Shown piece after piece: positions 28,299 through 38,830 of a stretch of DNA of 64,000 bases; positions within the stretch are counted from its first letter, which is position 1, and the number at the start of each line of letters is the position of its first letter. A model generated the notes under the pieces. That model saw only the letters and a list, made by a program, of their open reading frames with translations. It searched no databases and was not told where the DNA came from. The DNA is from Aquila chrysaetos chrysaetos. Its lineage: Eukaryota > Chordata > Aves > Accipitriformes > Accipitridae. The translations under genes were made by a program, and so were the position numbers. The DNA is taken from assembly GCF_900496995.4 (NCBI RefSeq), contig NC_044027.1, forward strand, positions 14,470,743 to 14,534,742, written 5' to 3'.

Positions 28299-28531
28299 CA
28301 CAAGGTTTAATTCTCTTTCACGCAAATTTGTTGTCATACATGATGGTAATGCTTGGTAATTACATGCATCAAGTCATTGTCCAAACTGTTAAAATTAAAT
28401 TACTTCCTGGGACAGTAAGTTCCATAATGAAACACAATTTAAATTAAGATGATAATAATAATCTTTTTATGGGATCTCCTACCCCTCTTGTTCATGTCAC
28501 GAAAAGACACACAGGGGATTAGGAAGAACAG
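28299..28531 (+). repeat. Direct repeat copy 2
   Basis: Second copy of the 24893-25153 segment, same orientation, 3.4 kb downstream, with a shorter microsatellite and a more diverged 3' end. Either a local segmental duplication or two insertions of one low-copy repeat; the high identity in non-coding DNA argues for a fairly recent event or for gene conversion. Confidence 0.85.
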
Positions 28532-31499
28532 ATGATGTGACTTACTCAGCATTGCTCAGAGCTGGGTGACAGCACCTTGGCTTGACCCCTGGAGTCCAAA
28601 TGCAGTCCCCAGATCTAATCACTAAACCACAGAGGATGTCTGCACCAGGAGTGTTTAGTTTACAAGTCAAAACAGAGTCTAACTGCCAGCATGCAAGTGC
28701 AACCCGATAGCCCATCCACTGGGTCTATCACTACCACCCCATACATTATTCATCTCGATCTTGCACAACACAGGCCTTGAAATCAGAACCCAGAAGCAAT
28801 TAGGCAGGAGCAGAGCCAGCTCTGCAGCGGTGAGGGGTGAAAAGGCGAGGCTGGTAAAACACTGGTCCCACACCCTGCTTTGCTTTCCTCAGTTCCTGCC
28901 CCGAGGGTGCCTCTCTCAGCTGCCAGCCCAGGTGGATTTGCATGGTCCATAGCTGGCTGCTGCTTATTTGCACCTGGCTTTGGGTGGTACCATTAGACCC
29001 TGAGCTGCTGTATCCTCTTGCCCTGCAACAGCAGATACCCAAGCCAGCACATAAAACACCCACCTGAGCTGCCCCAGTGTCCCTGCAGCACTGGTATTTA
29101 AACTCTTAACAGAAATTTTCTCCAAGCTATACCTTAACATCTTTACTCCTGGCACCAAAACCTACATAAGCTTGGACCGTGTCTATGCCATGAAAGTCCG
29201 TTTTAGAAATGGACACCTGTTAAGATCACGCAGCCACAGATTAAAAAACTGTTCTCCTCAAAGCCTGTCACTATGGCAGTCTTGGCACCTCCTGTTCAGA
29301 TGAACAGAAACCTCTCATTTTTTTCCAAAGCCAAAGGGTGGGCTGCCTCCATCCCTTCTCCCTCTGGAGCACACAGCGGTCCATGGAGGAGCAGAGCCAG
29401 TCTGGCTGCTGGGCACTTAAATAACAACCCGTGCTTGTTCTGAGAAAGACCTTCTCCATCCATCATTGCTTGATGGAGTTGGTATGAATGAAAGGTCAAA
29501 CAGGTTTCAGCACCAGGTCTCACCCTAAAAAGAACAGAGAAGTGCCCTGCCAGCCTGTTACCTCGTACTTATCTAGAAAACATTACCTTTCAAAGAAGTT
29601 CCCATGGGAGGCAAGAAATGGGAGACACAGCAGCTTCCCTCACCCACACCAATGCTGTAGATCAAGCATGGCTTTAAACACCTCTCCCCTACCTTTCACT
29701 CCTATCCCTACCAGATAACATGACCCTGTGTAGCTCCACCTGCTGAAAACCACTTGATACCAGATTAAAAATCGCATTTGTCTCCCTCTGCAGAGACTGT
29801 CAGCATTCACCACGGCCAAAGGGCATCAGCAACATTGATAAACCTTGCTTGATCCTCAGCTGCTGTACATTGCTCTGGGTACTTTTGTACCAGTGTAGAC
29901 CAGGTAAAGCTCTGGTTTGGACCATCATTGCACCCAAATACTGTAAGGTCCTTAGGGCTGGTTATTCATTCTGCTTGTACAGCACAGTGAGACTCTGGTC
30001 TCTGACTGCAGTAGAGGCTCAGGCAAAAGGGCTTTAAGGTTGGGCATCTGGATGTGAAACCCTTTCCTCTTGTTGTAGGGAAGAACCTCTCAATTGCATT
30101 TTCTAGAGACAGCAAACAGAACAAAGAAACCGCACCCTACTGGTACATCAGAATTTTACAAGGGTTCAGACGTGATCAAAGGTGTTATTTCACAAGGGCA
30201 GATTTATTTGGACACATATATGATGTTCCACTTCACCCAAATCCCAAGCTCATCCATACCTTTCCTTGTTGGACTGTCCCTTTTCACACAGCACAGCAGC
30301 ACACACTGACCCAAGCAACTCTGTGATTTTGTACCCTTGACAAGGATTTTTAAGCCTGCCCAAGGCAAATCATGGCTCCAGCTCTTGAGTAAAGATTTCA
30401 AAGACAGAAGAGAATTGCTAAACCCTTTGCTATGAACTGCCACGTTAAGAAGAACTTTCATCATCTGCAAACCTAAATTTTCCTACCTGCAAGAGAAGGA
30501 TGACAGTCTCTTGACTCCCTGGGTGTTGCTAGGATTAGACAATGTTTGCTCAACATTAATGTAGATTTTGGTGTCTTGTGTTATTGCTACTGTCACATTA
30601 TAGAAAGGTCAATGAACACATTTCAGTGAGTCAGAGCCCTTCCACAGTGTTAGCATAGTCCTCAGAGCTTAGCCAGCCTCTGTATTTGGATAAAGCCCAG
30701 CATAACCCCACTCTTAAAAGATCCCAACGTACGTCAGAGTAGCAGCCCTTTCCTGTCGCTGCCTCATCTCTATGTTTAGGATAAGGAGCGCTTGGAAGAT
30801 GATGCTGAAATTGAAGCAGGGAAAGAAAACAAACCGAAACCACACATACGGGGCGGGGGGGGGGAGAAAAAAAGGGTAAAAATAAACCAAACTCCCCTCA
30901 GAAAAACTCCGAGCATTAGAGAGCGTCTAGCTAGAGTCAGAAGGCAGGGATAGAAGATATGTGTTTAGGTAGAAATTAAACTGAACATAGGGAAAAATGA
31001 GTCTCCTACTTCTTCTCCAATTAGAAACCTTCAGCGAGAACCTCTTGCCAGCCCAGCACCTCATGTAAAACAGCAGTCATGTTACCAAACCTTTTTCATA
31101 AAGCATATGGAAATATTGAGGACCTTATACATTCTCCAACAAAAATACAGACTTTTTCTGGGAAAAGCATTGACCCTACAATTCTTACCTGGAAACCTCT
31201 TGTACTCCATGAACTCAAGGCAGGGCTGCAACACCTATTCCTAGCACCCTGTCCCCTGGCTAGAAACTTTATGTTTCTTGGCTCACCAGACAAATGCGAG
31301 GTTTTGCTGCCTCGTGATCAGAAAGCCATGCTAACCAGCCATATCCCAAATTCTCTAGGCTCTCTGCCATGTAGCTGCGAGCCCAAAGTCCCGAGAATGC
31401 TGAGTTTAAACCAACAACGTACAAATCAAACTGCGGGTGGGTAACAGAAAATTTCAACACACTGAAAGCAGAGCCAGGCCAGGCAAAGCTCTCATGTGG

Positions 31500-31780
31500 G
31501 ACTTTCTTCTCTCCTCATCCTTGGCCTTAAGTACTCCATCTCTACATCCCTTATCTCTCCCTTTGCAACACATCCACCCCGTTTCTACTACCTCTCCTAT
31601 CACAATAGGTTTAGCACTCCGAATTACTCACTGCAAACACCCCACATCCTCTGGTTCATACCACTGCTCCCCAAATCCCTACCTTCCCTCTTCCCGTAAT
31701 CCCCCCATGCCCTTACCTCTCCCACACCCCCACCTTCCCACCACACCACTTCTACTGCTGATCAACATGACAAATCACAG
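31500..31780 (+). repeat. Pyrimidine-rich low-complexity stretch
   Basis: Almost 300 bp are dominated by C and T on the plus strand, with runs such as CCCCACATCCTCTGG and CCCTTACCTCTCCCACACCC. No unit is strictly repeated. Open frames across it are composition effects. Confidence 0.5.
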
Positions 31781-34096
31781 ATACCCCAAGCCAACTATTG
31801 CACACCAAACACTTTTTGAAAGTTCTTCTCTGCTACAAATTTTCAGTACCTTCAGCTTGTAGCAGCTAATTCAAGATGACCCACTGCTGGCTGACCACCA
31901 CTACCCCCTGTGCTGGTCAGGAGAACAGTGCGAATACATGATGGGATACCAGTTCTGTGGCCAGGGCACAGGAGGGCATTGAGATGGAAGAACGACATGC
32001 TCATCAGCACAACACAACAGGCAACAAGAGTTGCACTGTGGACTGTGTGTTGCAGGGTCTGTGCTCCACTTGGAGCTTCCAGACAGCTGTTCAAGGAAAT
32101 TGCCATCAATGTCAGCCTCACCACCACTATTAGACATCTCATCCATGTCTGGGCCCAGCTTGAACCCATTTAACTTGTAAGGGATAATGAGATAACAGCA
32201 TGACATGTTGCAGCTGAAGGTTATTTAAACACCCATCTGGTACCTGTTATGCAGCATACATCCTATTGTTGTATAGGAAATATATGCCACCTCCCTCCCA
32301 CATGGAAAGGAGAAGATCTATAGATGTGTCCCATGCTACCCATTCTTTTTGCATAGATGAGGTAATTCTCCTTCTTTGTGTTCTTTCTAGCATATCACTT
32401 TGCATTTCCTGTCTGCACTTTGGGACATGCAGTCCCTTCCAGGCTGGCAAGACTTTGTGAAAGGACACAAGACCGCAATGAAAAATTTACTATGGACATC
32501 TCATTCCCCCTTCACACATCCGTCAGAAGAGGCTCCACACCATCCAGGTTTGAAAGGGTGAACCATAAACCATGAAACTGATTCACCCTTTGCAAGACAC
32601 AACTTGGCACTACACTTTATCCCAGAGAGATTCAGGGGTGACAGTCTATTTCAGCTTATTCCAACTCTCCATCTTCCTTTGTGTAGGATAACTTTGGCTG
32701 TTCTTGGTCTCCTGCTGAAATTGCCTATGAGGCTTTTGCTCTCTGTGAGCCCTCAGCAGCCGTGAGGGCCGGGTTGTGTGGTATCCCAAGAAATCATATT
32801 TCATAACACGAGTGGTCGGCTTTGCAGATGTGTACTCCTCTCTCTTCTGTTTTTCTCAGGCATGACTCAGTTTTCTGCAAAAGTTGTTCTACCCTGTAAA
32901 TCCTGGACCAAAACCTTTGCCTGACACCCCATCTAGTGTTCAGCACAGACAAATGCAGACGACTGGTGCATCAAGGAAACAGTTGACTGGAAAATTCCCA
33001 GCATTTTTTCAGTGGTATTAAACCACCTTTGTAAAACTATCATTTGAGCTGTCTCGGAGAGCTCTGACAGAGTCCAGGCAACATGGAAACCTGCATATGC
33101 CACTGCCAATTCCTTCCTCTGGCCTCTGTGCAGCCTCTGGGTGTCCTAACAGAGAGATTGCAGCCAGAAAGCCCAGCAAACCCCACTCCTCAGGTGTTAG
33201 CTCCTTGCAGCCCAAACCCTGAGGCTTTGAGGACACCCCTCTGTAGGTGAGACATCTAGGCAAACCACCTTGGAATAACGAGCCAAGAGCCTAAGCTGTG
33301 CCCACATCGAGATGGCAGCTGACAGCGAGGACTTCCTCAAAACAGGGAACAACAGGGCTTCACAGGTGCTCGCCAGTTGGCAGCACAGGGCACTCACTTC
33401 AAAAGAGATGTCAAATCTTGAGCATGTATTTTGAGTACTAAATAACGCTGCTCAGTGTTTTTCCAATGAGATTTTAAAAATAAAATGAGAATTACTTAAA
33501 TGTCTTTTCACATTTTTTTCATTAAAAAAAGTGTTTGCTGAGAAAATGAAAGCTGTTTCAGTGTCTGTCCTTCCCCTTCACAAACACACTTATTTGGAGG
33601 TGCAGTGGATCATGAAGTTATCAGGACAAAATATCTGCTCTGAGAACTTGGTTTTAATAAACCAGCTTTGACATGTTCAGTCCTGTGAGTTGCAGAGCTC
33701 CAGCCACTGCTACAGAAATCTTTGGACTCTGCGATGCTAGCTGCACAACCCACTCTGAACTAAGCCCAAAACAAGCATCACTATGTTCTTGGTTAATCAC
33801 CAGACCAATTAGCACCTTGGTTAAGTTGCAGTGAGGTTCCAGTCCTGCTCCCCTCAGAGCTGGGATTGTTCTGATGAAACTCTCCCTCTACCCACGTGGC
33901 AATACCCTGTTCACAACACTTTCAGTTCTCAAGGAGTAGCGTGATAAGTCTGTTAACTCATTAACACCTCCAGCTTACAGGAGACTTGGCTTCCATCCTC
34001 TTGAACAGCCTCAGGCCCCACGCTCCAGGAAGTTATTCTGCAGTTTCTGTTTTGCTTTCTTTTCCTGCTGAGCCAGGCTGGCTTTCAGTTCCCACC

Positions 34097-37000
34097 ATGA
34101 AGCTTCTGAATGCTGCTGTAGTCTTTATTCTTGTGCCCACTTTGACGCCAGCTTTGGACCCTCTCAGCACTTCAGTCCTCATGGGGAGTGCTGCTGTCGC
34201 TTGGCAGCTCCTCTCCTCTCAGTCCTGGCTCAAGTGCAGTCTCCTGGAATGCTGCAATATGAAGGACACGCTGAACTTCTCAGGTAAGGCAGCAGCAAGG
34301 GCACCTTGAGCCAAGTTGTCAGTGGGACCAGCTGATGGTCCTTCCCAGGGTGGTGAGCGCTTCCTTTTTAATGCCAATCTCCTTTGGGGTGGTTGTGGGA
34401 AGATAAGAGTTACTGCCCACAGTAGCTCTAGAAGGCAAAGGCTGTATTAACCTAATATTGCTTATCCCACAAGTGGTCATGTATGCTGCTTCTCATGGCA
34501 GTACTGGAGCATTTTCCTTGCTGGTGTCTTGGTTTATATTGGCAGAAGCAGGCAAAATTCTGGATGTGAATTCAAGGCTAAGAGCTAATGAAATAATCCC
34601 ACATCTTCTTGAGACAGACACCCCAGTGGTATCCCACACCCCAGTTGGTGGTTGCCTGTAATACATGTCAAATGAGCAGCAATTAGTGGTAGGTCTAGAT
34701 TCAAAACATGCTGCTTCACTTCCCTGACACAAGCAGGCTGGCAGTCCTCAGTGATTGGGGAAGAAAGGGTTGTTTCACTCGGCCTGCAGGGAACTAGTGC
34801 ATGGTCTGAAAAAGAGCTTATGCAACAATCTGACCACAAACTCCTGATCCTGCCACCCGGAAATCCCCCTTCTCTTTGTCATGGGATTACAAATATTGCT
34901 TCATTTCAGTGCTGGGCCACAGATTTCAAAACAAATCCTCAACTGTTGGAGACCTGTGTGCCTCCAGGTACTTCAGTATGTCACTTCCTACCAGCTCTGG
35001 ATCTGGCTGCTTACAAACAGGCTGTTTGCTAGTACATTAGCCAGTGAAACACCAGTTGTGGTACTTTTTTTTAAGAGAACTTGATATAGCAACAGAAGCA
35101 CGTTTTTCTATAAATGTGAGGTATACTAGATGCCACTAAAATAGTTAACGAGAATTTAGCACATGCAATGAACAAGTCTCTGCAAATATCTTAGATCCCA
35201 TCCTAGGACTTTATAGGAGACAGTAGCTGCAATACCAGTGGGAGTCCTGCCTATCTCATACAAACTGCTTGGTTCCCATAAATGCTATCAAGAGTCTGAT
35301 TCACGAGTCTGTATCTCAGTTGGATTCTCTGCTGATTCACAATCTTGTTATGGCCAGAGGGTGGCAAACATTTCTTCTCCCTGATGGTCATTCAGCTGCA
35401 ACCAAAAAAAAAAAAGGGAGGAATAATATGGCATTTTCTGACTATTCTCTCCCCTCATTCCTTCAGTTATAAAGATGGATTTGGACCGAAAAGTCTTTGG
35501 CCAGCATCTTGCTATCGAGATAGTTCTGAGAGCTCTGAGCGCAAATATGCGCTCCAAACGACCTAGGAAGCCCCTGGTGATGTCCTTCCATGGCTGGACT
35601 GGAACAGGCAAATCGTTTGTCAGCAGTATCATTGCAGAGAACCTCTATCGGCTTAATATACCAAGACGGAAGTTTGTGCACCACTTCAGCACAGTACTGC
35701 ATTTCCCACACCTTTCTCATATCCATCTCTATAAGGTACTTCAAGCTTTATCTCACTTTCTCCAATTTATCTGCAACTGCGAGTGCAAATCCCAGATAAT
35801 TTTGCCTTTTCTCACAGGAACAGCTGCAGAATTGGATTCGGGGCAATGTCAGTGCCTGTCCAAGGTCCCTTTTTATCTTCGCTGAAATGGATCAGATGCC
35901 ACATGGCCTAATAGACTCTATCATGCCATTCCTTGGCTACCATGAAGAGATTGATGGTGTTTATTATGGCAAGGCGATCTTCATCTTTCTGAAGTAAGGA
36001 AAGCCAAAGGCCAAAAGGGAATTACGGTCCCACAGAATCAGCAGGGACAAAGGGAGTAACAGCTGCTGATAGGTTTGTACCTGACTGCAGCGTGGCTGAG
36101 CAGCTCAAGGTGCCTCGCTGTCTGCCTTTACAGCATTTTATCAATGAACATGCGCAGCCATCGTGTCAGCCAGAAGATCTGAGCTATTCAACACTATAGA
36201 GGTGAGCTGTCCCTGGGGTGAAAAGGCTCCCATTCCTCAAGTGAGCTTCCAAAAGTACTGGAGATGCTACTTCCACAGTGGTCAGTAAATATGTTTTCTC
36301 CAGCTCTATAACACCACTGTTAGGCAGAAAGGTCTTTGTAGGATGGATGGGACCCCCCTAGGTAGCTCTTTAGATGCAGAGAGGGGAAAACTCACCTATT
36401 GAAGACCACTTGCATACACAGATCAAGGCAGCACAATTCCTCCAGGTATTTTTCCTGGGAAATCCCTTTGCTGAGGGTCACCCCAGCTCTGTTCACACTG
36501 CATGACTGAAGCAAGCCCAAACCCCAAGCTTTGGCCTGGTGTACCTCTCAGCTTGCCTTTACGTTCAAGCACATAGCCAACTACCCATTTCAGCTTGGGG
36601 CAGCAATTACCACAGTGAGTAGCAGCTTGTTAGAGAGCCCCTCAGTAATACCTGGCTGTATGACCAATCCCCCTGCTCTGCTGCAATGACAAACGCAGTT
36701 GTTCAAGCCACTGTGCCAGAGGAGTGCTCATACCATCAGACACTGCTGTCCTTTGGGAGACAGCGTAGTCCTTCTCACTTCCCATCTCTGGGCAACACCC
36801 ACATGTAGGGACATCTCATCTCCACTCCAGTGCGGAATCTCACAAAGTGACTTAAACCACTGCCGAGATCTGAGCAATAAAGATGGCAAAAATACAGCTC
36901 TAATGAGCCAGTGAATCTCTTTCCTAACAGCAATGCAGGTGGAGATAAGATAACAGAGATTGCCCTTGATTATTGGAGAAGCCTGAAGAGAAGAGAAGAC

Positions 37001-37427
37001 ATTCCTGTGAAGAAGCTCCAGTCTCTGCTCTCAGAGGAAATTTTCAGGAACAGAAACAGTGAGTACCTCTGGGCTCAGTCCCAGGACTGCTGATGTCTTC
37101 TGCAAAATGATCCGTGAAGTACGCAGCAACGCACTGCCCTCCACAGCACGCCAATGGTAAAGCTCCCCATTCTCTCTGCCAGGTGGTTTCTTTCACAGTC
37201 AACTGATCCAGAAGAACCTGATCGACTATTTCATCCCTTTCCTTCCTCTTGAATATAAACATGTGAGACAGTGTGTCCGGGAGGAGCTGCGCGTGCAAGG
37301 GCATCGCGAGGATGAAGACCTCATAGCAGAGATTGCCTTGGCAATGACTGACTACCCCAGTGAAGAAAGGCTCTACTCCAGCAAAGGCTGCAAGACTGTA
37401 GCCTCCAGAGTGGCTCTGAGCATCTAA
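34097..37427 (+). CDS. Third torsin, TOR1-like AAA+ ATPase with altered Walker motifs
   Basis: Five coding exons: 34097-34283, 35467-35735, 35818-35993, 36931-37058 and 37183-37427. The phases equal those of TOR1A and TOR1B and give 334 residues without a stop. The ATG sits in CCCACCATGA and opens a signal peptide ([20 protein letters not shown]). A hydrophobic segment with the ECC motif follows, then the AAA+ core FGQHLA...[16 protein letters not shown] with its N-glycosylation site, [34 protein letters not shown] and KGCKT. Walker A has Ser where torsins have Asn; Walker B has Ala where the Asp should be, while the catalytic Glu stays. The cysteine before strand VREE and the GCK cysteine are kept, as is the Glu pair matching human Glu302/303. 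There is no CpG island. Human has no torsin at this spot to my knowledge. It is probably a real, diverged gene; its function is unknown. Confidence 0.88.
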
Positions 37428-37584
37428 GCATTACCAGGCTGAATGCCTCATCTTGTGGCGACAAGACCACAGCAGATGGAAGAACCAGTAACTCCCTTTC
37501 CCCTCCCTGAAGCTCAGTCTACACACTCTTTCCTGAAGGGATTCAGGCTGTCCTGTACCAGAGGCACCTTCTGCAGAGCCCCTG

Positions 37585-37590
37585 AATAAA
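37585..37590 (+). terminator. Polyadenylation signal of the third torsin
   Basis: AATAAA about 160 nt past the stop codon. A second AATAAA is at 37769-37774. Either would give a short 3' UTR that ends before the TOR1B promoter. Confidence 0.6.
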
Positions 37591-38229
37591 CACACCGGAC
37601 ACGGCAACAATCGTGGTATAGAGTAAGCAGAAGAGGGACATACACGGGTGATGAGGTTTGCTCTCTTTGCCACAGAAACACTCCTGAACGAAAGTATTTT
37701 GAAGAGGAAAATCTCTCACTTTTGTGGCAAGAGCGTTTGCACCTTAAGTCCCAGCATTGCCCTAATTAATAAAATCTGTTAATAAATGATATTCTCAGTA
37801 ATAGTATCAGTCTGTTTTATGCTGGCTGTCACCTGCGTATCTCACAGAAATCGCACCGGAGACCAGCACCACTGTTCCTGCTTTACAGGTGTGGAAACCC
37901 AAGCACAAAGGATGAGTTTTCCAGATTGTCCGGCAGGCCCCGGTCAGCGGCAGCGTCCTGGTTCAGCAGCCCATCGGTGCGGCACCGCCGCCTCACGCCG
38001 ATGCGGTTACCCCATCCTGGCCGAGCTGCCTACGTTGCGGAACACCGTGCGCCAGTGCTGCTGATCGTCAAATGAAAACCATGCAGAAAAGCCCTCCTAA
38101 TCTCCACACCATGTCCCCACACCACTTCTCCCGCAGGCTGCGGGCAGCTCCTCCGCGGTTTGCTCGGTCCGATGCAACCACCCACGCCTGGTGGTGTGCT
38201 CCCGACCCTGTCAACCCCAGCCGCCAGTG

Positions 38230-38830
38230 GGGAAAGAGGGAGAGGAGGCTTATGCTTGTGGCACGGGATGGGGAACGGGATTTGCGCCGGTGTCCTGCAG
38301 GAAAAGCCGGTGGGGTGGAGGGGAGGGACGGGGACAGGAGATGGGGCCTGGCTCGCTCTGAGGGGAGCGAGGGCGCCCAGCTCGCCCCGAGGCGATGGAG
38401 GCGGTGAGGACGCCATGAGCCGCCCCCTCGCCTCTCCACCTCAGGGTGCTAATGCCGTCATGCAGCGCCCCTAGCGTCATCCCCCCCACACCGTTCCGTC
38501 ACGGCTCGCCGACGTCGTCAAAAGGGCAGCGAATGCCGTCCGTGCCCTTCACAAAGATGGCGGCGGCGGCTACGGGCGAGGCGGGAGAGTTTGCCCGCCC
38601 GCAGCCGGTGGCGGGCGGAAGCGGGGCCGGGCGCGGAGCCGCCATGCCGCGGGCGGTCGGGCTGCTCTGGCTGCTGCTGCCGGGGCTGGCGGCGCTGGAA
38701 CCGCTCAGCGTGGGCCTGGCCATCGGCGTCGCCTCGGCCCTCACCGGCTACCTGTCCCACCCCCGCTTCTACTGCAACTACGTGGAGTGCTGCCCCAGCG
38801 CGGGGCAACGCCTCAACGCCACCGGTACGG
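38230..38830 (+). promoter_or_regulatory. TOR1B: TOR1B CpG-island promoter with CRE half-sites and YY1 motif
   Basis: CpG-dense DNA surrounds the TOR1B first exon. Four CGTCA half-sites (38456, 38475, 38497 and 38516, the last next to a GACGTC palindrome) fall within 65 bp, as expected for CREB/ATF input. AAGATGGCGGC at 38554-38564 is a YY1-type element, which in many promoters lies just downstream of the transcription start. Its ATG (38557) is in frame with the main start 29 codons later. There is no TATA box. Factor binding is inferred from motifs only. Confidence 0.65.

Larger units (their letters stand above)
16780..34096. other. Gene-poor gap between PTGES and the torsin cluster
   Basis: About 17 kb in which no open frame shows a recognisable domain, a consistent splice chain or codon-like conservation. 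The 5' UTR and promoter of PTGES must lie at its left edge, just above 16657, but no TATA box or CpG island stands out there. The region contains the 24.9/28.3 kb direct repeat, simple A- and ATA-rich tracts, and a pyrimidine-rich stretch near 31.5-31.8 kb. Long non-coding RNAs or distal enhancers could be present but cannot be told from the sequence alone. Confidence 0.55.

Noticed and set aside
34097-37427. Reading the third torsin as a pseudogene
   Set aside because: All five exons splice in frame with correct phases, with a signal peptide, a good start context and a nearby AATAAA; altered Walker residues alone do not make it broken.
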